From Odiellus spinosus (lineage: Eukaryota; Arthropoda; Arachnida; Opiliones; Phalangiidae): 64,000 nucleotides of DNA. The notes beneath the pieces are model-generated. The model saw only the letters and a list, made by a program, of their open reading frames with translations. It had not been told where the DNA came from and made no database searches. The position numbers were made by a program, and so were the translations under genes. Where the stretch lies: the NCBI GenBank assembly GCA_963920705.1, contig OY987232.1:19551942-19615941 (forward strand). The letters are read 5' to 3'. Positions 46,747-64,000 of this stretch are shown in pieces (position 1 is the first letter of the stretch; each line of letters starts with the position of its first letter).

Positions 46747-49700
46747 TTATTTGATTTTCCCGGTATCGTCATCGGAGTTACCGATGTAAGGTAAATTGGC
46801 ACTTTGATATCCGGATTTGGTATGTCTAATATTCAAGATACGGCTTAAATTGACGCTTATAATAGATCCAGATGGTTCCCGAGCCGGTATTCCGTCGGTA
46901 AATCCAACGTGAATGGATACGTCATCGCACTCCGAGACAGTACGTCTCAACGCGTCAAAATATTCCGTCGTTTCTAATTTCGTGGCGTCGGGTTTGCGAT
47001 ACAATTTAAGCATTAGGGACGAACAGACGACGGAAACTGAAGATAAAGCCATGGCGGCCGAACCCATCCACGGTTTTAAAACGACGCCCCATGGTAAAAA
47101 GGCTCCAGCTGCCATTGGAATACCGAAGAAATTATAGATGCAAGCGAACAGAAAGTTCAGTCTGATACGTTTGACGGTACAACGTGATAAGTCGATGGCT
47201 GCAACCACGTCCAGAAGATTATTGTTGATAAGTACGACATCCGCGGCTTCGACTGCAACGTCCGTTCCGTTAGCAATCGCGATACCAACGTCAGCTTGAG
47301 CTAAAGCCGGAGAATCGTTGACTCCGTCTCCGACCATCGCCACTTTAATTTTCTCTTGAAGTTGTTGAATCTTTTTAACTTTATGTGATGGTAAGACTTC
47401 GGAATAGACGTGGGTAATACCGACTTGTTTAGCGACGGCAGCGGCAGTTTTCCGGTTATCACCGGTAAGTAGAATTACATTAAGGCCCATTTTCTTCAAC
47501 GTGTACACGGCGAGATGGGCTTCTGGTTTAATGGTATCCGCTACGGCCACCATTCCGACTAAGATACCATCAACGGAACAAAGAACGGCTGTTTCTCCAC
47601 GACTTTCGTGTTCCTCCATTAGTTTGCTAACTTCGTCGTTAACGGTTACTGAATTTTGCGTCATCCAAGAACGATTTCCGATGAAAACTTTATAACATCG
47701 TGATGGAGTATCCTCACTTCCAGTATTGATAAGTGGGCCGGAAAGATTAACCTCGAGATTGGAAGCCAAGTTTGACGTTAATTCTACGATTCTTTCAATA
47801 ATGACGCCATCGTTACGTAGATTTTTGTTAACGATTGATTTCTTCGTTACTAACGCCTCTATTTCCGTCGTTGAATACAGCATTGGTTCAATATTATTAA
47901 CGATACAGCTTAGACCGTGTCCCGGTACGGCTAAAAATTCTTGACATTGTCCTAAAGCTTCGACCTTGAAGGTGTCCTTGGCGAATTTCGTTATGGCGCT
48001 AGCGATTGGATGTTCGCTACTACCTTCGGCTGTTCCTAATATCGCTAAAAACTTGGCTAGTGAGAATATACCCTCTTCAACGAAAATTTTAATGCTGGTT
48101 ATTGATGGAACGCCGTGAGTTAAGGTTCCAGTTTTGTCGAATACGATGGCTTTAACTTTGTGGATCGTTTCGAGAGGTTCGGCTCCTTTTATTAAGATTC
48201 CGTTGATTGCTCCGACACCCGTTCCAACCATAACAGCCGTTGGTGTCGCTAAGCCCAAAGAACACGGACAAGCGATGGAAAGCACCGTTAATGCGCATTG
48301 GAAGGCGAATTGAAATATAATTTCGGAATTGGTAGAGTCATCCCACGGTAAATTGAAAAACTTCTGTATTATTCCAACATTGGCGTATCCTATGATGACC
48401 CAGACGATGATGGTTAGTATAGCGATGAAAACAACAGCAGGGACGAAATATCCGGCGATTTTATCAGCGAGTTGTTGAATCGGAGCTTTTGAGGTTTGGG
48501 CTTGTTCTACTAATTTCACAATCTGGGCTAAAGTTGTATCTTGACCAGTGTGCGTGGCGATCATGAGAAACATACCATTCATGTTTACGGAGCCTCCAAT
48601 AACTTGAGATCCTGGTTTTTTCGAAACAGGTAAAGATTCTCCAGTTATGAGCGATTCGTCAGCCATTGACGTACCATAAACAACTTTACCATCAACCGGA
48701 ATCTTTTCTCCCGGTACGACTTTAAGAATATCGCCTCTTTGAACCAGTTCTACGTCGATACATTGTTCGGTTTGTATTTGGAAGTTATCGGTAACGGTGA
48801 CTAACGTAGCTTCCGTGGCTTGTAACGACATTAATTTCGCTAGAGCTTCGGACGTTTTTCCTTTCGCAATGTGTTCTAACCATCTTCCTAACGATATAAA
48901 AATAAGAAGCATCGGTGGCGTTTCGAAGAAAGTTTTTGGACTATGATGCGCGCTGACCAACATAAAATATAATACCACGATGACGCTATAAAAATACGCT
49001 ACGTTCGTCGCTAACATGATAAGTACGTCCATATTTGCGATACCGTGTTTTAAAGATTTGTAAGCGTGAATATAAAAATATCGTCCACCGATAAATTGTA
49101 CGGGTGTCGCCAACAGAAAGAGAAATAAGTTTTCGGCCGATAAACCCGGTACGACGCAACACATGGCTGTTTTATGACTACTCATGTGCAAGGACATGAA
49201 ATACATCATGACGATCATAGACGGAACTCCGAATACCAATGATAATAGGAACGAATTACGCCATTTTTTAACCTCTTCCTTTTGCGATAAATAATTAACG
49301 TCGAAAGTGTTATTAACAACAACGCGCGCTTCGAATCCAAGACCATTAACGAATTCTATCAAGTCTCTGGTTCCAATAATGTCAGGGTCAAAAACAAAAT
49401 GACCTCTTTGAGTAGACAACGAAACGGAAACGGAAATTACACCATCTTTCTTCATTATGTTACTTTCAATAGCGTGAACGCACGATGAACACGTCATACC
49501 GCTTATATTTAAATCAACTTCTCCGTGTTGGGTTGACGGACCCTCGATAACCGATGACGGAAATCCAAGCTCCGATATGATGTTAGCAATCTGGGATGGC
49601 ATTATATAACTAGGATTGTATCTAACCTCAGCTTTTTGGGCCATTAAAGCGACTAATATATATTCAACTCCCGTTATTTTATAAACAGCTTTTTCTATCG

Positions 49701-50547
49701 CCGCGATACACGCCGCGCACGTCATTCCGGATATATGAATGAAACAAGTTTCTAAGTCTGACGAAGAATTGTTACTGACCTTTGAAGGTGAATTTTCTTT
49801 CGAATTTGAAGATTTTTTGGGAGAAATACTAACCATGGGAATGTAAATATTGGATGCGGATGCCGAGGTAATTGGATTAAAATTTTCATTCAATTCTTCG
49901 CAATCAAAACCCATATCGTATATAACGCTCACAATTTCGTTGACACTGATTATCGATGGGTAGTAATCCAAATTGGCTTGTTTTTCATTCAATGATACTT
50001 TGATAAATTTAATACCGTTAAGCAATCCGACTGTTTTTTCAATATTATTAACGCACGAATTACAAGTCATACCTTCAATGGATAATTTACACGATACGAA
50101 TGATTGGTCATTGGGTAAAGAAGCTTCGAAACCCATTTCATCAATAGCTTTACGTAATTCTTCTTCATTTATTATGTTTTTCTCATAAAGTATGGAAGCT
50201 TTCTTTTCCGATAGTGATACTGATATTATTTTAACTCCTTCTAAATCACCGAGGGTTTTTTCAATATTATTCTTGCACGAATTACAGGTCATTCCTATTA
50301 CGTTTATTTCACAGTAATTTTCTTCTTCAATTTGAGCTTCCATTCCCATTTCGTTTAGTTTTTTTATTAATTTACTTTCGTCACATTTGGAGGCATCGTA
50401 TTTCACAATCACTCGATCATTAGTGAGAGAACAGTTTATATTTTCCACACCAGGTATTTGCGATAAGTTTGATTCGATTTGTTTAATGGGTGGGCCGATA
50501 TTAAGGTCCTTGACTTTTATAGTAACTTTCTTCCTTACGATATCCAT
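46747..50547 (-). CDS. ATP7: Copper-transporting P1B-type ATPase (ATP7)
   Basis: It pumps Cu(I) out of the cytosol into the secretory pathway or out of the cell. It is one uninterrupted frame of 1266 residues. Five N-terminal heavy-metal-associated domains are visible. The first (residues 7-75) lacks CxxC; the others carry GMTCNSC (85-91), GMTCNSC (159-165), GMTCAAC (274-280) and GMTCSSC (350-356). Eight membrane segments are expected. Core motifs are TGES (about 636), the intramembrane copper site CPC in IACPCSLGLATP (about 759), the phosphorylation site DKTGT (about 804), SEHP of the nucleotide-binding domain (about 842) and GDGVNDSPAL (about 1074). Human ATP7A/B have six metal domains and about 1465-1500 residues. 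The absence of introns is odd beside intron-rich neighbours and could reflect intron loss or an old retrocopy. Confidence 0.97.
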   Translation of the reverse strand: MDIVRKKVTIKVKDLNIGPPIKQIESNLSQIPGVENINCSLTNDRVIVKYDASKCDESKLIKKLNEMGMEAQIEEENYCEINVIGMTCNSCKNNIEKTLGDLEGVKIISVSLSEKKASILYEKNIINEEELRKAIDEMGFEASLPNDQSFVSCKLSIEGMTCNSCVNNIEKTVGLLNGIKFIKVSLNEKQANLDYYPSIISVNEIVSVIYDMGFDCEELNENFNPITSASASNIYIPMVSISPKKSSNSKENSPSKVSNNSSSDLETCFIHISGMTCAACIAAIEKAVYKITGVEYILVALMAQKAEVRYNPSYIMPSQIANIISELGFPSSVIEGPSTQHGEVDLNISGMTCSSCVHAIESNIMKKDGVISVSVSLSTQRGHFVFDPDIIGTRDLIEFVNGLGFEARVVVNNTFDVNYLSQKEEVKKWRNSFLLSLVFGVPSMIVMMYFMSLHMSSHKTAMCCVVPGLSAENLFLFLLATPVQFIGGRYFYIHAYKSLKHGIANMDVLIMLATNVAYFYSVIVVLYFMLVSAHHSPKTFFETPPMLLIFISLGRWLEHIAKGKTSEALAKLMSLQATEATLVTVTDNFQIQTEQCIDVELVQRGDILKVVPGEKIPVDGKVVYGTSMADESLITGESLPVSKKPGSQVIGGSVNMNGMFLMIATHTGQDTTLAQIVKLVEQAQTSKAPIQQLADKIAGYFVPAVVFIAILTIIVWVIIGYANVGIIQKFFNLPWDDSTNSEIIFQFAFQCALTVLSIACPCSLGLATPTAVMVGTGVGAINGILIKGAEPLETIHKVKAIVFDKTGTLTHGVPSITSIKIFVEEGIFSLAKFLAILGTAEGSSEHPIASAITKFAKDTFKVEALGQCQEFLAVPGHGLSCIVNNIEPMLYSTTEIEALVTKKSIVNKNLRNDGVIIERIVELTSNLASNLEVNLSGPLINTGSEDTPSRCYKVFIGNRSWMTQNSVTVNDEVSKLMEEHESRGETAVLCSVDGILVGMVAVADTIKPEAHLAVYTLKKMGLNVILLTGDNRKTAAAVAKQVGITHVYSEVLPSHKVKKIQQLQEKIKVAMVGDGVNDSPALAQADVGIAIANGTDVAVEAADVVLINNNLLDVVAAIDLSRCTVKRIRLNFLFACIYNFFGIPMAAGAFLPWGVVLKPWMGSAAMALSSVSVVCSSLMLKLYRKPDATKLETTEYFDALRRTVSECDDVSIHVGFTDGIPAREPSGSIISVNLSRILNIRHTKSGYQSANLPYIGNSDDDTGKIK

Positions 50548-52487
50548 TGTTAATTAGATTCCCAAGGTTTTTATCAGATGATTAAGATTTTTTTTTTGGT
50601 CCAAAGAAGTTTAAAGAGCCTTAGATCGGATGACCTAAATTTTTTAAAAATTGTTTTAAAATATATTCAATGACTGAAATGGCTAAAACCACATATTAAG
50701 GATATTAAGATATATTTACCTTACTTAATTAAGGAGAAATTAGTTCATTTTAATTGGAAATTGACTGGATTTAATACGAATTCCGACGATTAATTTCAAC
50801 TTCCTCACATCTGTCACCTGTAAAGTGTGTGACTGAACTGTGACGTCAAAGGTAGATAGCAGAAGTCAGCCAATTGAACCAAGGAGGATAAATTAGAGTA
50901 GATCAACTGATACTAATACCACCTAGTTGTCGTACATAAAAACCTGTTTTTTGTCGTCTGCTAGTTCGAATATCATTGGATCGCCAACATTTGTGTAGTA
51001 CAATAACCAGGGGGCTGTAGCGTATTGTTTATAAACCACCTTACACACCTGTTGGCTTTTGTTATCCACCACCTTGAGTCAGCAAAAAAAAATTCTGCTT
51101 ATTCACGATTCAAAGAACAATTTATATTGTTATTATATATTAGATTTAAACAATGGGAAAAAATCATAAATACTGAAAATTTGATAAAGATAATATAAAT
51201 TCCACACTGATAGAACATGTATAAGTTTGATTGGTGATTAATTTCTTTCCCTGTGGTTTATTCAAGACAAAAAGAATGTGAATTTGAGAGTTAATTTAGC
51301 TTGACCAGTTTTAAAATCAGTGATCATTGACCACGTGCCCAGTTTAAAAGTTAAATGCTTGGGGGTCTACTGGCCTTGTGGCCAGTCAAATAATTCTGAA
51401 ATTTAGTTTATTTTTCCCTTGAGAATTTAACTTAAAAAAAATAGTATTGAAATTGACTCCAGTTTTTAATAAAACTGCTTAGGTTCTACTGGCCACATGT
51501 CCAATTAAAAAAAAAAAAAACTTATTTCCCCAGCCTGCCTCTTGCGTTTTTTTTAGCAGACGACGAAGGCAGATCTTGTTTAACCTATGAGATTTAACCT
51601 GCATAGAAATTGAATATAGGAGAGGCTTTAGACTGACGATCAATTTAGTCCCCGAGAAGAATTTGAAATATTGTTTAATCTGGATTTTAAGTGAACTTTT
51701 GATATCGAGGCTTAAGCCTAGTTAGTAAGTTTAAGTTTAAGTTTAATTTCATTTAATAGTTCGTGCTACATGGAAACAAGAAACACTTAGGTAAATTGAA
51801 CACAAATATTAGGCTCAATTTTTTTAGACACTTATAACAAAGAGCCAAGGCTTATCGTGTTTTTATATGCCAATTTTTAATGTTATAGTAAACACACATT
51901 AATTTTTCAAAAGTGTAAGGTAATTGGTTAGTTAAATTCTCGTAGGCCTTTTTAATTACGTGGGCCATACAGGGAATGATGTGTAAATACACGTTTTACT
52001 CAAATAATTCCAAAGTTATCGGGTGCCATTAACTTTGTTTAAACTATGGTTATGTGACTTACATTACAAATCTATTGTGTTTGGTAGCTAAGATATATAA
52101 CCTTTCGTGGGTCTGTTACGCATATCACAAATAGAGATGAATGTCCTGATAAAAGCTCTAACTTTGGGGTTGGGAAACGACCCTTTCATTTCTTCAATTC
52201 AACTAATTGCTCTAAAGGGAGATAGATCCAGTGTTGCCAGTATCTTTGTGAGTCTAGCCTGAATTTGAGAGACAGAAGGAAAGATTATTAGGGACGCAAT
52301 GACCACTGTTTGGGCACACTGATTTAGTGTTTCACTTAATCCGGCCTTGCAGAGAAAAAGGCAGGAGCTTCTTATTGAATCTGATCCAAACAGATCTCGA
52401 CTCACAGAGACATTGGCAATTCTGAAATGAATGCGAAGGAAAGAACGAGGAGGGAATTTGTTCTTCAAACAATTTCCCTAGATCCCT
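50548..52487. other. Intergenic between divergent genes
   Basis: AT-rich 1.9 kb, no credible gene. The reverse open frame 52199-52468 lacks support. AGCAGACGAC-type motifs occur at about 50955 and 51556, and CCAAGGCTTATC at about 51843. Confidence 0.5.
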
Positions 52488-52680
52488 CCCTTACCAAAAA
52501 AAATTAGTCTTAAGAGGTCTTAGGGAAGTCTTTCGGATGTCTTTTTAGTCTTATGAGATCTTGGGGAAGTCTTCCATTACGTCAATAAGTCTTGGGGAAG
52601 TTTAAAAGACTTCCTCAAGACCTTTGTAGTGTTCTTGAAGACCTCTTCAGATCAGACTAACTTTTTTCTGTAAGGGCTGT
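52488..52680. mobile_element. Small foldback MITE
   Basis: The left end CCTTACCAAAAAAAATTAGT and the right end, read in reverse, CCTTACAGAAAAAAGTTAGT form a terminal inverted repeat. Both arms continue with AAGAGGTCTT and GGAAGTCTT-type words. About 190 bp; the target duplication is unclear. Confidence 0.65.
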
Positions 52681-52689
52681 CAAAATCTC

Positions 52690-53600
52690 TAGATCCATCT
52701 CAAAATCCTCAGATCCCTCTCAAAATCCTCAGATTTCTCTCAAAATTCACAGATTTCTCTCTATCAACATTTCCAAATTTTTATCAAATCTTTATTTAAG
52801 TCTCCAAATTTCCCTCAAAACTCAATTAAAATCCTCAAATCTCTATTAAAATCCCCAAATCTCTATTAAAATCCCCAAATCTCTATTAAAATCCCCAAAT
52901 CTCTATTAAAATCCCCAAATCTCTATTAAAATCCCCAAATCTCTATTAAAATCCCCAAATCTCTATTAAAATCCCCAAATCTCTATTAAAATCCCCAAAT
53001 CTCTATTAAAATCCCCAAATCTCTATTAAAATCCCCAAATCTCTATTAAAATCCCCAAATCTCTATTAAAATCCCCAAATCTCTATTAAAATCCCCAAAT
53101 CTCTAATAAAATCCCCAAATCTCTAATAAAATCCCCAAATCTCTAATAAAATCCCCAAATCTCTAATAAAATCCCCAAATCTCTAATAAAATCCCCAAAT
53201 CTCTAATAAAATCCCCAAATCTCTAATAAAATCCCCAAATCTCTAATAAAATCCCCAAATCTCTAATAAAATCCCCAAATCTCTAATAAAATCCCCAAAT
53301 CTCTAATAAAATCCCCAAATCTCTAATAAAATCCCCAAATCTCTAATAAAATCCCCAAATCTCTATTAAAATCCCCAAATCTCTATTAAAATCTCCAAAT
53401 CTCTATTAAAATCTCCAAATCTCCAAATCTCTATTAAAATCTCCAAATCTAGTAAAATCTCCAAATCTCTATTAAAATCTCCAAATCTCTATTAAAATCT
53501 CCAAATCTCTATTAAAATCTCCAAATCTCTATTAAAATCTCCAAATCTCTATTAAAATCTCCAAATCTCTATTAAAATCCCCAAATCTCAGTCAACCTCC
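52690..53600. repeat. 20-bp minisatellite just upstream of WDR33
   Basis: Degenerate CTCAAAATC units give way at about 52845 to some 35-40 units of 20 bp on AAATCTCTATTAAAATCCCC. A central block carries CTCTAATAAA and a right block AATCTCC. The array ends less than 100 bp before the WDR33 start codon, so it must lie in the promoter, 5' UTR or a 5' UTR intron. Confidence 0.97.
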
Positions 53601-53684
53601 CCAAATCTCTACTTTAAATTTTAAAATCTTGTTAAAATCCCAAATCTTTTTATTGTCTTTAAAATCTGATAGGTTTTCACTAAA

Positions 53685-62530
<8,846 letters not shown>

Positions 62531-62562
62531 TGTATTCTCGATGAATTTTTGTGTAAATTCGG

Positions 62563-62568
62563 AATAAA
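62563..62568 (+). terminator. Probable poly(A) signal of WDR33
   Basis: AATAAA lies 33 bp after the WDR33 stop codon. Confidence 0.65.
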
Positions 62569-62779
62569 AATTTGTCAAATTCAATTCAATAAGGTTTTTG
62601 ACTATTTTATTACGATTAACGTCGTATCATTATGATTAGATCTTTAAAAAAAATCAACAGGTTTGCTTTCCAGCAATTAAGAAGGTATGTGATCTCAAAA
62701 CGCCTATTCAAGAATTCTTAAATAATTATTAGACACGTTTTTGGTGTTTAAATTCCAAAATCTAAAATAAAAAAATGTA

Positions 62780-63035
62780 ATTTTTTCCAAGGGGAACCCC
62801 TTGGAAAAAATGGAAGAAAAAAAAAAAAAATAAAAAATTTACAAGGGGTGTATTATTTTTTTTTTTTTTACAGGGGGTGTACCCCTTGTAAAAAAAAATC
62901 AATACACCCCCTGTAAAATAAATAATCAAACATTTTACAAGGGGTACCCCTTGTAAAAAAATAAATAAACACACCCCCTGTAAATACACCCCCTGTAAAA
63001 TAAATAATCAAAAATTTTACAAGGGGTACCCCTTG

Positions 63036-63072
<37 letters not shown>

Positions 63073-63215
63073 CCCCCTGTAAAATAAATACTCAAAAATT
63101 TACAAGGGGTACCCCTTGTTAAAAAAGGGGGAAAAATTTACAAGGGGTACCCCTTGGAAAAAATGGAAAAAAAAAAATTTACAAGGGGTACCCTTTGTAA
63201 ATAATGGAAAAAAAA
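62780..63215. repeat. Array of GGGGTACCCC palindromes downstream of WDR33
   Basis: About ten inverted-repeat units of the form TTACAAGGGGTACCCCTTGTAA or variants (CCAAGGGGAACCCCTTGG, ACACCCCCTGTAAA) are separated by A-rich spacers, including a run of about 30 A near 63040. Each unit is itself a perfect or near-perfect palindrome. The short reverse open frames here are incidental. Confidence 0.93.
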
Positions 63216-63585
63216 AACGAATAAACGTACCCTGATCCAGAACCCATTGGAAGAACCAATGAACTTAGTTATGTAAGTATTAAATTAAATTTGATAAAAT
63301 ATTCTTACCAATGCATTGGATATTTTTTAATTCATTTTTTAATTAAAATAATTAGCCCAGAATACCCCAAAAAATTCATTTACCTCTTATAATCTCCATA
63401 CCCGAGAATAACTACCCTGATAAAAAATCCACTGCTTAAAAAAATTAATTTAATTATTTTAATTTTTTTCTTACAGGAAATTGATTGTTAATCAGTTTGT
63501 CTGTAAACACAGTAGAGTCAAGTTAGTGTATTAATTAAACTTAATTATACAGTTATCTTTGCCTTAGCTAATTAAACGCAGCAAA

Positions 63586-63619
63586 ATGAAATCAATAAGC
63601 GAGATGATAAAGCATTATG
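63586..63619 (+). CDS. Possible first coding exon of a gene leaving the window
   Basis: ATG opens MKSISEMIKHY and meets a donor GTGAGC in phase 1. Upstream, TTTCTTACAG at about 63477 and TTATACAG at about 63552 could be acceptors of 5' UTR introns. There is no downstream exon within the remaining 380 bp and no family can be named. Confidence 0.35.
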
Positions 63620-64000
63620 GTGAGCTGATAATTTTCTAGTTAAATTTATTGTAATTAGTTTTAATATTTTAATTTATCAAATTATTTAAATTAATATTCT
63701 AGCTAATTAATAAATTCTAATTGTTTAATTAAAGATTTTTAATAGGGTTAATAGATAATCAAAATTTATTTAATATCAAAATTATCAAAATAACTTTTTT
63801 TTTCTAAATTTAAAAGCATTTGTTTGATGTCTTAAGATATTTATTTACGACAATGGTATGACGTCGTACTAGCTTGTTAGCTAATTAAATTCTAATAGAG
63901 TTTAATTAAAGATTTTTAATAGGGTTAATAGATAATAAAAGATTTTAAAAATATTAAATTTATCAAAATTAGTTTTTTTTAAATTTAAAAGCATGTGTTT
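63620..64000. other. AT-rich end of window
   Basis: Nothing is recognised except a direct repeat: TTAATTAAAGATTTTTAATA with the following GGGTTAATAGATAAT occurs at about 63726 and again at about 63901. Confidence 0.5.

Overview
The window is arthropod-type nuclear DNA: AT-rich, with short introns having canonical splice sites, (AGGTT)n stretches matching the arthropod telomere unit, and chemosensory-type ionotropic receptors, a protostome family. The species is not identifiable from the sequence. An alpha-1,2-fucosyltransferase-like (GT11) gene and the receptor type leave a hexapod, crustacean or chelicerate all possible. I rebuilt spliced genes by hand from GT/AG sites, reading phase and family homology. 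In most of them the exon lengths sum to a multiple of three.

Layout. 1-2800: two tandem micro-exon genes for a small six-cysteine secreted protein (the first runs off the left edge), with a foldback element carrying a nested hAT-like insertion between them. 2.8-8.2 kb: gene-poor, with small inverted-repeat elements. 8.2-10.25 kb: proteasome ATPase Rpt6 (PSMC5), plus strand. 11-18.7 kb: a segmental duplication carrying two intact M-Ras/Ras64B-like genes, minus strand. 19.4-22.4 kb: an unrecognised 778-residue, probably nuclear protein with an in-frame 30-bp minisatellite, plus strand. 22.6-36.6 kb: three tandem ionotropic receptor genes (minus strand), with a 2.4-kb 23-bp satellite between the first two. 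38.6-40.6 kb: GT11 fucosyltransferase with a separate membrane-anchor exon, plus strand. 41.4-43.3 kb: an unrecognised helical protein, minus strand. 46.7-50.5 kb: an intronless copper P-type ATPase (ATP7), minus strand. 53.7-62.5 kb: WDR33, 14 exons, 1169 residues, plus strand. 63.6 kb: possible first exon of a further gene.

The genes do not form one pathway. Rpt6 (protein degradation), WDR33 (mRNA 3' end formation), ATP7 (copper export) and Ras are housekeeping or signalling genes. The receptors, micro-exon secreted proteins and fucosyltransferase are the accessory, environment-facing part.

Two traits stand out. Tandem repeats of 20-40 bp have expanded separately in many introns, each with its own unit. 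Two short motifs, CCAAGGCTTAGC and AGCAGACGAC, recur at scattered sites. The strongest candidate for something new is the micro-exon secreted family: between its two copies one intron is about 90% identical, while the exons are about 68% identical with mostly amino-acid-changing differences.
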